Below, one piece after another: positions 33,833-43,451 of a stretch of DNA of 49,812 nucleotides. The DNA lies in assembly GCA_965368405.1 (NCBI GenBank), contig CBDUMS010000015.1:1-49812 (forward strand), read 5' to 3'. Source of the DNA: S012-113 sp965368405. GTDB lineage: Bacteria > Bacteroidota > Bacteroidia > Cytophagales > Cyclobacteriaceae. The position numbers were made by a program, and so were the translations under genes. The notes beneath the pieces are model-generated. The model searched no databases. It was not told the DNA's origin and saw nothing but the letters and a program-made list of their open reading frames with translations. How positions within the stretch are numbered: position 1 is the stretch's first letter; each line of letters opens with the position of its first letter.

Positions 33833-34342
33833 TTACCTCGATCTCAGTTTAGCAAAACGATATTCATTCAAAATCCTGTCATTCTTAATAACAGCTTTTC
33901 TCAACACTCCTTCCTTTTCAAACCCATTTTTAATCAGCACCCTCATAGAGGAAGTATTGTGCTCATATACACCAGCCTGAATCCGTATAAGATTAAGATT
34001 ATTAAATCCATAATGAAGAACTAATTTTACTGCTTCCGTTGCAATTCCCTTACCCCAATATTCTTCGCCAACCCAGTATCCTAGTTCGGCAGATTTTCTG
34101 TAAACGTCTTCTTGAACTACCAATCCTATAACACCACACAACTGATGTTTATACCGAATTGCAAAGGTTCCAGGGATAGTTTCTTTCAAGGTGAGGTTAA
34201 TGAAATATTCGGCATCACTGATTGAATAGGGATACGGCATGCTATTGCGGACCATGTCCCAAATGTTTTTATTATTCGCTAGTAGAGCAAGCTTTTCGGC
34301 ATCACTTTGTGTTAATCGGTCTAATTGAATAACCCCTTCCAT
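33833..34342 (-). CDS. GNAT family N-acetyltransferase (RimJ/RimL type)
   Basis: A 169-residue acetyl-CoA-dependent acyltransferase. The motif-A region AELGYWVGEEYWGKGIATEA binds acetyl-CoA, and VYEHNTSSMRVLIKNGFEKE is the RimJ/RimL-like C-terminal part. Targets in this group include protein N-termini, amino acids and drugs, so the substrate is open. It is 23 bp downstream of the larger amidohydrolase gene on the same strand. Confidence 0.88.
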   Translation of the reverse strand: MEGVIQLDRLTQSDAEKLALLANNKNIWDMVRNSMPYPYSISDAEYFINLTLKETIPGTFAIRYKHQLCGVIGLVVQEDVYRKSAELGYWVGEEYWGKGIATEAVKLVLHYGFNNLNLIRIQAGVYEHNTSSMRVLIKNGFEKEGVLRKAVIKNDRILNEYRFAKLRSR

Positions 34343-34365
34343 TTAAGCCGCTAAGTTATTGAAGC

Positions 34366-35955
34366 CTATTTCAAACCAGGTTGCTTTAGCTCCCAACCAC
34401 CACGCTTGGCCTTTTCGGCATCGACCATTTTTTTGACATCGGCAAGCATTTGTTTAGCATCGTAAACAATGCCGTCCTTAATGGTATATTTAACTCCGCC
34501 AACGCGAACAACCTCATTAGCGTCTGTTAATTTGATTGCTCCCGTACCATAAAGTACTTTAAGGTTCTGAAGCGGATTTTCTTCAATTAAGATCATATCG
34601 GCGAGCTTGCCAACTTCAATGGATCCAATATTTTTTTCCTGCCCCAGCGCTTCTGCACCTAATAAGGTGGCAGATCGAATAACCTCAAGCGGGTGAAAGC
34701 CAGCTTCACGAAGAAGCTCTAACTCGCGAATGTAGGCAAATCCGTAAAGTTGAAATATAAACCCTGAGTCTGAACCTGTTGTTACCCTGCCACCTTTGTT
34801 CTTATACTCATTTACGAACTGCATCCAAATTTTATAGTTTTTCTTCCAGGCTACTTCTTGTTCTGTGCCCCAGAAATGCCAGTAAGAGCCATGTGACTCC
34901 ATACTGGGTTGATAAAACTCCCATAAGCCAGGAAGGGTATAATCCTCGTGCCACTCTGCGCGACGTGCCCGCATAAGGTCGCGGCTGGCTTCGTAGATAT
35001 TAAACGTGGGGTCTATTGTAAAATCTAGGTCAAGTAGCTCTTGCATTACAGTATTCCATTTGGCTGAGCCGGGCTTGGCAGCTTGCTGCCATAGTTTGCC
35101 GGCCTCTTCGAAACGGTTCTGCTCATTATTATAATTATAGTCTGCAGGGTAATCCTGTATTACTTTGTTTTCAAACATCGCCTCCGGCAAACCATACCAG
35201 TGTTCCATACTGGTAAGCCCGGCTCTTGCCGAGTTCAACACGTTCCACCCTACCACATTTAGCTGAGCATGATGACATGCCGAACGCAATCCCAATTTTT
35301 TGTTTTCCTCTAGTGCCGCCTGCATAATATCGGGCGCAGCACCAAAAAATTTTATGCCATCCGCTCCATTCTTGGCATTATTTTGAACCCATATTCGAGC
35401 TTCTTCTGGCGTATTGATACCATTCTTAGCACCCTGTCCAAAGGCCGTATAAGCAAAAATTCTAGGGGCGGTAATTTCATTCTTAAAACTCTTCTCCTTA
35501 TGTTCTAAAACCCAGTCGAGTCCGTTACCAGCCGAAGGGTCTCGAACTGCCGTAATGCCGTGTGCCATCCATAATTTAAAAACGTACTCTGCCGATTGAT
35601 CTTGGCTGGTCCCACCAATATGACCATGCATATCTACCAAACCTGGCAGCAAGTACATCCCCGATGCTTCAATTTCTTTATCACCAGGATTCGCCTTAGG
35701 CCTACGCTCAGGTTTTATCGGTACGCCCGGTGACCCTACGGTCTTTATTTCAGCAATTCGATTGCCTCGGATAACCACGTCTACAGGACCAATAGCAGGA
35801 GCACCTGTACCACTAATCAGGGTTACCCCGCGGATAATTAACTGCTTAAATGGCCCCTCTCCCTCGGAGCGATCTGGAGATGGTGCTATTTGTGCCCAAC
35901 TGGATAGAGAAATGAATAAAAAAAGAATTGAAAAATAAGTTTTAAGCGAATTCAT
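34366..35955 (-). CDS. Secreted amidohydrolase family protein
   Basis: A 529-residue hydrolase with a signal peptide (TYFSILFLFISLSSWAQ). Metal-site residues of the amidohydrolase superfamily are present: HxH in GLVDMHGHIGG, Lys in GADGIKFFGAAP, His in ACHHAQL and SMEHWYG, and Asp in VTTGSDSGF. It is longer than the other amidohydrolase here because of an insertion around residues 260-380 (PADYNYNNEQNRFEEAGKLW onward). The substrate is unknown. It is divergent from oxyR. Confidence 0.87.
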   Translation of the reverse strand: MNSLKTYFSILFLFISLSSWAQIAPSPDRSEGEGPFKQLIIRGVTLISGTGAPAIGPVDVVIRGNRIAEIKTVGSPGVPIKPERRPKANPGDKEIEASGMYLLPGLVDMHGHIGGTSQDQSAEYVFKLWMAHGITAVRDPSAGNGLDWVLEHKEKSFKNEITAPRIFAYTAFGQGAKNGINTPEEARIWVQNNAKNGADGIKFFGAAPDIMQAALEENKKLGLRSACHHAQLNVVGWNVLNSARAGLTSMEHWYGLPEAMFENKVIQDYPADYNYNNEQNRFEEAGKLWQQAAKPGSAKWNTVMQELLDLDFTIDPTFNIYEASRDLMRARRAEWHEDYTLPGLWEFYQPSMESHGSYWHFWGTEQEVAWKKNYKIWMQFVNEYKNKGGRVTTGSDSGFIFQLYGFAYIRELELLREAGFHPLEVIRSATLLGAEALGQEKNIGSIEVGKLADMILIEENPLQNLKVLYGTGAIKLTDANEVVRVGGVKYTIKDGIVYDAKQMLADVKKMVDAEKAKRGGWELKQPGLK

Positions 35956-36107
35956 AAGGTGGAATAAAGGTCAATAATGTTTCTTAAGCTGAAAATACTA
36001 TAATTCTGGCGAAACAACCATATCCTTATCGATTTTGCGCAGACGAAAACAAAACCTCGTACTTATATGTAAAATCTATTACCTTAGATCTAAAATTGAT
36101 TCTATCT

Positions 36108-37040
36108 ATGACATTAGTTCAATACGAGTATATAGTAGCGGTAGATGACCATCGGCATTTTGCAACCGCAGCCGACAAGTGCTTTGTTACACAGCCAACA
36201 CTGAGTATGCAAATACAAAAACTAGAAGAACAACTAGGTATTATAATTTTCGATCGCAGCAGACAGCCAGTAGTTCCCACAACAACGGGTAAAATTATTA
36301 TCGATCAGGCACGGGTTGTGTTAAGAGAGGCCGGCAAAATCAAAACCATTGTTGAGAATGAAAAAGGACTTGTGGATGGTACACTGAATATTGGCATTAT
36401 ACCTACACTATCTCCCTATCTTTTGCCGCTTTTTATTAAGGGTTTTTCTGATCAATACCCTGAGGTAAACCTAAATATCGAAGAACTAATTACTGAAGAA
36501 ATTGTTGATCGGCTTTTAAAAAATCAACTCGACGTCGGTTTATTTGCCAGTCCTTCTGGAGAGGCAAACCTCAGCGAACGGCCGTTATTTAAGGAGCAAT
36601 TCCTGGCCTATGTGAATGAGCAACATCCGCTCTACAACGTGCAAACAATCGATCCTTTTTTGTTAGAATTAGACGACATCTGGATTTTGAATGAAGGCCA
36701 TTGCTTTAGAAATCAAGTACTCAATATTTGCCAACCAAAGCTCAGCATGAATCCCAAGCTTCAGTTCCAGAGTGGTTCACTGGAAGCACTAAAAAGATTG
36801 GTTGATAAACAAGGTGGAATGACCTTACTACCAGAACTGGCAACGATTGACTTTCATGAAGATGAGAAGAAATTTCTAAGATCCTTTGTTGAACCCGTAC
36901 CTGTTAGAGATATCAGTCTGGTAACGCATCGCAGTTTTGTAAAACGAAACCTCATTGACGTTCTCTTCGAAAATATTACCAGTCAACTCCCAAGAGCTGT
37001 TACCGGAATAAAGAACGCTCAATCGGTAGCCTGGAACTAA
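36108..37040 (+). CDS. oxyR: Hydrogen-peroxide-sensing LysR regulator OxyR
   Basis: A 310-residue LysR-type transcription factor. The N-terminal winged helix-turn-helix (HFATAADKCFVTQPTLSMQI) is followed by an effector domain. The redox cysteines are C199 and C208 in EGHCFRNQVLNICQ, the same numbers and 9-residue spacing as in E. coli OxyR, when the ATG at 36108 is used. This supports disulfide-based peroxide sensing. Upstream TTG at 36096 is rejected. Its last 4 bp overlap the convergent ABC transporter gene. No peroxidase gene is adjacent. Confidence 0.93.
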   Translation: MTLVQYEYIVAVDDHRHFATAADKCFVTQPTLSMQIQKLEEQLGIIIFDRSRQPVVPTTTGKIIIDQARVVLREAGKIKTIVENEKGLVDGTLNIGIIPTLSPYLLPLFIKGFSDQYPEVNLNIEELITEEIVDRLLKNQLDVGLFASPSGEANLSERPLFKEQFLAYVNEQHPLYNVQTIDPFLLELDDIWILNEGHCFRNQVLNICQPKLSMNPKLQFQSGSLEALKRLVDKQGGMTLLPELATIDFHEDEKKFLRSFVEPVPVRDISLVTHRSFVKRNLIDVLFENITSQLPRAVTGIKNAQSVAWN

Positions 37041-38833
37041 ACTTCCTCCTCAAGAATTTCGTCAGTGGTGAGTTGTTTGTCGTATAACGACTTATATGCT
37101 CCATTCAATGCCATTAAATCATCGTGGGTGCCTTGTTCAACAATTTTACCATTGTCCAGCATAAGAATATTGTTTGCCAGTTTGGCCGAAGAAACTCGAT
37201 GACTGATAATAATCGAGGTTCTTCCCTCCATAATTCGCTTCATACTATGGAGGATAAGGTGCTCTGTTTTAGTATCAACCGCCGAAAGAGCATCATCAAG
37301 AATCAGAATTTTCGGATCGCGAACAATGGCCCTGGCTATTGAGACCCGTTGTTTTTGGCCGCCTGAAAGCGTTATTCCACGCTCACCCAATACTGTTTCA
37401 AATTGTTGAGGAAAATCCATCACATTATCATAGAGGTCTGCATCCTTGGCGGCCTGCAACATTTTATCTTGCGATATTTCCTGACTTCCAAAGGCAATAT
37501 TCCTTGCTATGCTATCGGAAAATAGAAATACTTCTTGGGGTATATAACCTACCTGCCGTCGCAACGCCTGAGGATTATATGCCTTGATATCACGCCCATC
37601 GATGCGCACTTCACCCATTGTTGCATCAAACATTCGGCAGATGAGGTTGGCAATGGTACTTTTGCCAGACCCAGTAGTGCCCACAATCGCAATAGCCTCG
37701 CCTTCTGCTACATCAAAAGAAATCTCATCCAGGGCTGTAATACCAGAACCTTCGTAGGTATAGCTTACCTTGTCTAATGAAATACGACCTTCAAGTTCAA
37801 CCTCCAGATCTTCGGTACTTAAAATGTCATTCTTCTCTTCAAGAAATTCATTTATACGTCTTTGCGAGGCGGCAGCGCGTTGCGTTATACTGCTTACCCA
37901 CCCCAAGGCGGTTACCGGCCAGGTGAGCATATTCACATAAATAATAAACTCGGCGATGTTACCATAGGTGATCTCTCCAGCAATCACTTGGCGACCTCCT
38001 ATATAAATCACGAGGATATTACTAAGGCCTATGAGACCCATGATTAGCGGAAAGAACAAAGCGTTTACCTGAGTTAACTTTAGTGAACGAATCTTATATT
38101 CTTCACTTGCTCCTTCGAAGTTAGCCAACGAATCCTTCTCTCGAACAAACGACTTCAGTACCCGAATCCCGGAGAAAGCCTCTTGTACAAACGTAGATAA
38201 ACCGGATTGACTTTGTTGAATTTCTTCAGAGCGCTTATTAATTATATTGTTTACATAGTAGATGCTAAAAGAAAGTATAGGCAAGGGAATTAAGGCGTAA
38301 AGGGTCAGCTCAGCATTCACCATGAACATATATGGGATCAGCATCATAAACAGTATTACCATATTAAGGCCATACATAATAGACGGCCCCAAATACATCC
38401 GTACTCTGCTCACATCTTCCGATATTCGGTTCATCAAATCCCCAGTATTATTGCGCCTGTAAAAAGAAACGGGTAAGGTTTGATAATGATAATAGATCTC
38501 ATTCTTCAGGTCATATTCAATGAGTCTCGACATGACTATCAAGGTCTGTCGTACTAGAAAGAGAAAAAATCCTCTACTTAGGGCCATTGCAAGTATTAAG
38601 GCCGCATAGATCAATATACTCCCAGCAAAGGAATCGAAAATGTCTGTTTGTAGAGCAAACCCATCCAGTTGTTGGTATAACGATACATTATCAACAACTA
38701 GGTCTAGGGCATACCTCACTAGTTGTGCCGGAACAATTTGAAATAAATTAGTGAGGATCGTAAATAGCAATCCCAGTAAAATATGGTATTTATATTTTAA
38801 AAGGTATTTATTAAGATAACTGAGATCCTTCAA
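37037..38833 (-). CDS. ABC exporter, fused permease and ATPase (MsbA-like)
   Basis: A 598-residue half-transporter. Six hydrophobic helices span about 15-310, and the ATPase domain has Walker A GTTGSGKST, signature LSGGQKQR, Walker B ILILDDALSAVDT and H-loop ISHR. It could export lipids, drugs or peptides, as a homodimer or with another half-transporter encoded elsewhere. The only plausible start at this end is TTG (38833), since no ATG lies before the first helix. Confidence 0.88.
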   Translation of the reverse strand: MKDLSYLNKYLLKYKYHILLGLLFTILTNLFQIVPAQLVRYALDLVVDNVSLYQQLDGFALQTDIFDSFAGSILIYAALILAMALSRGFFLFLVRQTLIVMSRLIEYDLKNEIYYHYQTLPVSFYRRNNTGDLMNRISEDVSRVRMYLGPSIMYGLNMVILFMMLIPYMFMVNAELTLYALIPLPILSFSIYYVNNIINKRSEEIQQSQSGLSTFVQEAFSGIRVLKSFVREKDSLANFEGASEEYKIRSLKLTQVNALFFPLIMGLIGLSNILVIYIGGRQVIAGEITYGNIAEFIIYVNMLTWPVTALGWVSSITQRAAASQRRINEFLEEKNDILSTEDLEVELEGRISLDKVSYTYEGSGITALDEISFDVAEGEAIAIVGTTGSGKSTIANLICRMFDATMGEVRIDGRDIKAYNPQALRRQVGYIPQEVFLFSDSIARNIAFGSQEISQDKMLQAAKDADLYDNVMDFPQQFETVLGERGITLSGGQKQRVSIARAIVRDPKILILDDALSAVDTKTEHLILHSMKRIMEGRTSIIISHRVSSAKLANNILMLDNGKIVEQGTHDDLMALNGAYKSLYDKQLTTDEILEEEV

Positions 38834-38983
38834 GCGCTAAATCTTCTTCGGAAAATACGTTTCTGACAATTAATAGTTGCTAAAATCAAGTAATTTTGCA
38901 TCACTAAAAAACAACATTGTATTTGATCTTATTTTAAGTGTTCAAAATTAGCACAAATTAATTAACCAAGGATAGAATAGATA

Positions 38984-40084
38984 ATGGCTGAATTAAAAGA
39001 AATAGAAGCTATCGATAAGCAATCTGTATTTAATAGGGTTGCAGAAATGGGTCACGAACAGGTCGTCTTTTGTAATGATCAGGCCACAGGTTTAAAAGCA
39101 ATAATTGCAATCCATAACACCACACTTGGTCCAGCACTTGGCGGCACCAGAATGTGGAATTATTCATCTGACGAAGAGGCCGTTGTTGACGTTTTGCGTC
39201 TATCGCGGGGCATGACCTATAAAGCGGCCATTAGCGGCCTAAATTTAGGCGGAGGCAAGGCCGTGATTATTGGTGATCCCTCCCTCAAAAACGAAGCTTT
39301 TATGCGTCGATTTGGGCGATTTGTTGATAGCTTGGGCGGACGTTATATTACCGCTGAAGATGTCAATATGAAAACCCGAGACATGGAGTATGTTCATATG
39401 GAAACAGACCATGTTACGGGCATACCTGAAAGCATGGGTGGCAGTGGAGATCCATCGCCTGTTACAGCTTATGGTGTTTATATGGGCATGAAAGCAACCG
39501 CTCATCATGTTTTTGGATCTGATATCCTCACGGGTAAAAAAATTGCCGTTCAGGGAGTTGGCCAGGTAGGAATGTTCCTCGTAGATCATCTCACTCAAGA
39601 AGGTGCCAAGGTTTTTATCTCTGATATTGATGCGGGAAAACTAGAAACTGTCGCGAAAAAATCAGGTGCTGAAGTTGTGGACATGAATGATATCTATGAT
39701 CTTGATATAGATATCTATTCACCATGTGCTTTGGGTGCAACCTTAAATGACGATACTATTCCTCGATTAAAAGCAAGTATTGTAGCCGGTGGAGCTAATA
39801 ACCAACTGAAAGAGGAGAAAAAACACGGTTACATGTTAATCGATAAAGGTATTACCTATGCGCCCGACTTCTTAATTAATGCCGGTGGCTTAATTAATGT
39901 AGGTGCAGAATACTATGGTCCTTACAACAGAGAAAAAGCGCATTTAGATGCTGAAAAGATATACGGTACTACCTTGGATATCCTTAAAATGGCTTCTGAA
40001 GAATCCATTTCAACCCAGGAAGCTGCTATAAAAATTGCTGAAAAGCGTATTAGTACTATTGGAAACATTAAATTGCCATTTTAA
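38984..40084 (+). CDS. Glu/Leu/Phe/Val dehydrogenase family (leucine dehydrogenase-like)
   Basis: A 366-residue NAD-dependent amino-acid dehydrogenase interconverting branched-chain amino acids and 2-oxo acids. GPALGGTRMWNY and the catalytic-Lys segment NLGGGKAVIIGD are in the first half; VQGVGQVGMFLVDHL is the nucleotide fold. Size and motifs are closest to leucine dehydrogenase. Upstream is a -7-like TAATTTTG (38891-38898). It may start branched-chain catabolism or supply precursors for branched fatty acids. Confidence 0.9.
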   Translation: MAELKEIEAIDKQSVFNRVAEMGHEQVVFCNDQATGLKAIIAIHNTTLGPALGGTRMWNYSSDEEAVVDVLRLSRGMTYKAAISGLNLGGGKAVIIGDPSLKNEAFMRRFGRFVDSLGGRYITAEDVNMKTRDMEYVHMETDHVTGIPESMGGSGDPSPVTAYGVYMGMKATAHHVFGSDILTGKKIAVQGVGQVGMFLVDHLTQEGAKVFISDIDAGKLETVAKKSGAEVVDMNDIYDLDIDIYSPCALGATLNDDTIPRLKASIVAGGANNQLKEEKKHGYMLIDKGITYAPDFLINAGGLINVGAEYYGPYNREKAHLDAEKIYGTTLDILKMASEESISTQEAAIKIAEKRISTIGNIKLPF

Positions 40085-40124
40085 CCCTAAACTAAACTAT
40101 TAACGTTCTTACTCTTCTTGTCTA

Positions 40125-41276
40125 ATGCTCAACCGACGAACACTTCGTATCAAAGCCATGCAAAGCATTTTTGCTTACGAGCAATGCAAGGAGGCTAATT
40201 ACCATCTTGCATTAAATGAAATTGCAGAGGCATTCAAGCCCGACCTCAATTCTATGGAGGTTCAGGATAAGCAACTTTTAAAGGTATCTGGTGAAGAAGC
40301 CACCAAATTGTTTAAAGAACAGTATAAAGCAAAGCCTAAAAAAGTTAAAGAGGGTGCCACAGACAAGATCAATGAGGTGGTTATACTGGCAATTAATGGC
40401 TACTATAATCGTCTGGCGAGTGACGGCAAATTTTTAAAGAAAGAAATGCTGAAGGATGCCGAAGCAATAAATGCCCGTTATGCATGGTTAATCTATTGGC
40501 TCGAGGCCTTCGTAAATATCTTATCTGGAGCAAAACCAAAAGGTGATGCAGACTCCTATGATCACTTTATTAATAATGCTGTAATTAAACTTCTTCTAGA
40601 AAATAAGAAGTTATCTAGCCTGTATCTTAAAAGTGGACTAAGTTGGGAGAAGGAAGAGGAAGAGCTTCTCGTATGGCTAAATGAGGTTTTTCTGAAAGAT
40701 GAAGCCTTCATAGAATACCTTAATGCCACCAAGAATGATTTTGAGCAAGACAAAGAAATTCTCCAGCATATCTATAAATCGCTGCTCTTTAAAAATGAGA
40801 TAATAAGCTTATATATGGAGCAAACAGACCTGTATTGGTCTGAAAATAAGGCGATACTGCGCAGTATGGTTACAAAAACTATTAAAGCAGTAGAACCCGA
40901 TAACCCAAATTTTGAGCTGGCGGAGCTATCCTATAACTGGCAAGAAGATAAAGACTTTTTCGTTACTATTTTCGATGAAACCGTTAAAAATGAAGACGAA
41001 TACGAAGAACTCATTGCAAGTAAGACGAAGAACTGGGATATTGATAGAATTTCGTACACAGATAAAATTTTACTTCAGATGGCCATTCAGGAAATGATAA
41101 ATTTCCCTGGTATTCCACTAAAAGTTACCATAAATGAATACATTGAGGTATCAAAAAAGTATAGTACGCCAAAAAGCAAACAGTTTATAAATGGCGTTTT
41201 AGATGTAATTGCAGTAGATTTGCAGAAAACCGGTGTAATTAAAAAGAGCGGTAGAGGATTAATTGATAATAAATAG
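40125..41276 (+). CDS. nusB: Transcription antitermination factor NusB, extended form
   Basis: A 383-residue protein. The N-terminus RRTLRIKAMQSIFAYEQ and the C-terminal part (NWDIDRISYTDKILLQMAIQ, IPLKVTINEYIEVSKKYSTP, KQFINGVLDVIA) are NusB signatures. They are separated by about 230 residues of helical insertion, whereas most NusB proteins are 130-160 residues. It is expected to act with NusE (S10) in rRNA antitermination. It heads the conserved run nusB-ytxH-DUF1573-yajC-ybbR-coaE. Confidence 0.92.
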   Translation: MLNRRTLRIKAMQSIFAYEQCKEANYHLALNEIAEAFKPDLNSMEVQDKQLLKVSGEEATKLFKEQYKAKPKKVKEGATDKINEVVILAINGYYNRLASDGKFLKKEMLKDAEAINARYAWLIYWLEAFVNILSGAKPKGDADSYDHFINNAVIKLLLENKKLSSLYLKSGLSWEKEEEELLVWLNEVFLKDEAFIEYLNATKNDFEQDKEILQHIYKSLLFKNEIISLYMEQTDLYWSENKAILRSMVTKTIKAVEPDNPNFELAELSYNWQEDKDFFVTIFDETVKNEDEYEELIASKTKNWDIDRISYTDKILLQMAIQEMINFPGIPLKVTINEYIEVSKKYSTPKSKQFINGVLDVIAVDLQKTGVIKKSGRGLIDNK

Positions 41277-41284
41277 GAAAGATT

Positions 41285-41596
41285 ATGAGCAGAAAAACAA
41301 ATTCTTTAATCACCTTTTTATTAGGCGCAGCAGCTGGTGCCACTCTGGGTATCCTGTTTTCGCCGGATAAAGGTGCGAACACTAGAAGCAAACTTTCGTA
41401 TAACTTAGATAAATACAAGGTTCTGCTAGAAGACTTATTAGAAGACCTAGTGAATGGTGCGGAAACGCCAATGAGCCAGGCTAAGACGAAGAGCGAAAAA
41501 GTAATTAACGACGCTAAAGAAAAAGCCGAAAAACTATTAGAAGATGTTGATAGTTTAATCGGCCATATTAAGAAAGAAGAAAGTATTGAAGATTAA
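41285..41596 (+). CDS. YtxH-like membrane protein
   Basis: A 103-residue protein with one N-terminal hydrophobic segment (LITFLLGAAAGATLGILFSP), the motif SPDKGANTRSKL and a charged coiled C-terminus, typical of YtxH/gas-vesicle-GvpP-like small proteins. Function is unknown; related proteins are stress-associated in other phyla. It lies 8 bp after nusB and is co-directional with the whole run. Confidence 0.85.
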   Translation: MSRKTNSLITFLLGAAAGATLGILFSPDKGANTRSKLSYNLDKYKVLLEDLLEDLVNGAETPMSQAKTKSEKVINDAKEKAEKLLEDVDSLIGHIKKEESIED

Positions 41597-41612
41597 TAAA
41601 ACCGTAAATAAA

Positions 41613-42131
41613 ATGAAATCCGTAAGTATTAAAATGTTGATGTTGGTAGTCATCCTCGGAGCAGTGATGACTTCTTGTAAAGACAAAGAATCAGAAAAGC
41701 GAATTGCAGAACTAGAAAGCCGATTGGCAGATCTTGAAGGAGGTGCTGCACCGACTGCGACGCCTGCAACTGCTGCAACCCCTAAGCCTGCTGAAAAGCC
41801 AGAGGGACCACTTCCTGCTTTTGAATGGCAAACCATTGAGCACGACTTCGGTACAATTAAAGAAGGAGAAAAAGTGACTCATCTGTATAAATTCAAGAAT
41901 ACAGGCGCAGTGCCATTAATTATTGAAAGTGTTAGACCTTCTTGTGGATGTACGGCTCCTAACTGGTCGAAAGAACCAATTCCGGTAGGTGGAGAAGGTG
42001 AAGTGGAGGTTGTATTCGATAGCAAAGGCAAGCCTAATGCTCAGAATAAAACAGTTACCGTTACCGCTAATACTTGGCCACAGACAACTGTACTAAGATT
42101 TAAAACTTTTGTTACACCTGCTGCCAAGTAA
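41613..42131 (+). CDS. DUF1573 lipoprotein
   Basis: A 172-residue protein with a lipoprotein signal (MLMLVVILGAVMTSC), a short coiled segment with an Ala/Pro/Thr linker, and a DUF1573 Ig-like domain (IEHDFGTIKEGEKVTHLYKF, PLIIESVRPSCGCTAPNW). The CGCT motif is constant in the family. ATG at 41613 is preferred because an upstream TTG overlaps ytxH and spoils the signal peptide. The role is unknown; envelope localisation is inferred. Confidence 0.9.
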   Translation: MKSVSIKMLMLVVILGAVMTSCKDKESEKRIAELESRLADLEGGAAPTATPATAATPKPAEKPEGPLPAFEWQTIEHDFGTIKEGEKVTHLYKFKNTGAVPLIIESVRPSCGCTAPNWSKEPIPVGGEGEVEVVFDSKGKPNAQNKTVTVTANTWPQTTVLRFKTFVTPAAK

Positions 42132-42161
42132 GACTGAGCAGCTCTTTTTAAAAAAATATAC

Positions 42162-42473
42162 ATGTTAGTACATATTCTGGCACAAGCCGGTACAGATGCT
42201 CCGGGTGGTGGATACACACAAATTATATTCTTTGTTGGTATTGCCCTGGTATTTTACTTTTTCATGATCCGACCGCAACAAAAAAAGCAGAAAGAGCAGA
42301 AAAAATTTACCGAGGAGATACAAAAAGGCGATCAGGTTATAACAATTGGTGGTATACATGCTAAAGTTTATAGTGTAGAAGAAACCACCGTTGTACTTGA
42401 TATCGACGGCAAAGGAACTAAGGTTACTTTCGAAAAAAGTGCCTTGTCACTTGAAGCGAGCAAAAAGAAATAA
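42162..42473 (+). CDS. yajC: Preprotein translocase accessory subunit YajC
   Basis: A 103-residue single-span protein associated with SecDF. The membrane segment is about residues 18-38 (IIFFVGIALVFYFFMIRPQQ), then KKQKEQKKFTEEIQKGDQVI and TIGGIHAKVYSVEETTVVLD follow the family pattern. secD and secF are not adjacent. It continues the nusB run. Confidence 0.95.
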   Translation: MLVHILAQAGTDAPGGGYTQIIFFVGIALVFYFFMIRPQQKKQKEQKKFTEEIQKGDQVITIGGIHAKVYSVEETTVVLDIDGKGTKVTFEKSALSLEASKKK

Positions 42474-42485
42474 GCACTAAATGGG

Positions 42486-43451
42486 TTGAAATCTAGAATA
42501 TCTAAATTAAAATCAAGATTTAAATTAAGAAGGCCAGAGAATCTGCGCATTGTAGTATTATCTATTGCAACAGCGGCAGTTTTCTGGCTTTTTAATGCCC
42601 TAAACAAAGAGTACGACGCCACCGTTAGCTACCCGGTTAATTGGGATTTCGATCAGGAAGATTTTATAGTGGTGGATGAATTGCCCTCCTCCATCAAATT
42701 AAATGTGAATGGACTAGGCTGGAACTTGCTTCGAGTTTCGCTTGGCCTAAAGGCTAATCCGTTAAATGTCGATCTTCCAAACCCATCAATTAATAAGAAA
42801 ATCCCTGGTGTTTCACTAACAAATCGGATTGCCGATAACTTAGAGGAGCTGCAGTTGAATTATATCTTGGATGATACGCTGCATATTAATATCGACGAGC
42901 GAAAATCAAGAAGTTTTGGTGTTTACATTGATAGTGCCAATATCTCCCTTGCCGAGAATTTTAGGGTAATCTCCCCTATTCGGTATAGTGTAGACCTACT
43001 TGAAATCGAGGGGCCAAACGAACTGCTCTATGAAAACCCAAGCGATAGCTTTCTAATCCAAATTCCAGAAACCAATATCAATCGTAATTATGATGAAGAA
43101 ATTGATTTCAGCTTTAAGCGATCGGAACTTTTTTTGTTTAAACCAGGCTCCATAGAGGTTGCCTTCGATGTGGCTGAGTTTGTTACCTCCGAAAGAGAAA
43201 TATCTGTTCAGAAAATAAATTTCCCAGAGAGAAGCGACTTTATACTCATGGATACAATTAACACAGTGTTCTTTGAAGTTCAGAGAAGCTTAGAGTCTGA
43301 AGTTATTGGAGATAGTATTAAGGTAGTGGCAGATTATCGCCTTTTTAATCCATCGGACTCTACCATTATTCTGAAAATAGTTGAGCAGCCTGAAAACATT
43401 ACAGGTGCTCGAATTGCCTTACCACAGGTTCGATTAACGCCGAATGAATAA
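42486..43451 (+). CDS. YbbR-like domain protein
   Basis: A 321-residue protein with a basic N-terminus, one membrane helix (about 20-40) and repeated YbbR-type beta domains outside. No ATG exists near the start; an ATG at 42481 runs into a stop after two codons. TTG at 42486 is therefore the probable start, giving the basic segment KSRISKLKSRFKLRRPENLR. YbbR proteins are linked to cyclic-di-AMP synthase in other phyla, but no such gene is here. The end overlaps coaE by 8 bp. Confidence 0.8.
   Translation: MKSRISKLKSRFKLRRPENLRIVVLSIATAAVFWLFNALNKEYDATVSYPVNWDFDQEDFIVVDELPSSIKLNVNGLGWNLLRVSLGLKANPLNVDLPNPSINKKIPGVSLTNRIADNLEELQLNYILDDTLHINIDERKSRSFGVYIDSANISLAENFRVISPIRYSVDLLEIEGPNELLYENPSDSFLIQIPETNINRNYDEEIDFSFKRSELFLFKPGSIEVAFDVAEFVTSEREISVQKINFPERSDFILMDTINTVFFEVQRSLESEVIGDSIKVVADYRLFNPSDSTIILKIVEQPENITGARIALPQVRLTPNE

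Noticed and set aside
29958..35955. A catabolic island formed by the two amidohydrolases, porin and relic.
   Set aside because: The genes are spread over 8 kb with unrelated genes and independent terminators between them; nothing shows a shared substrate.
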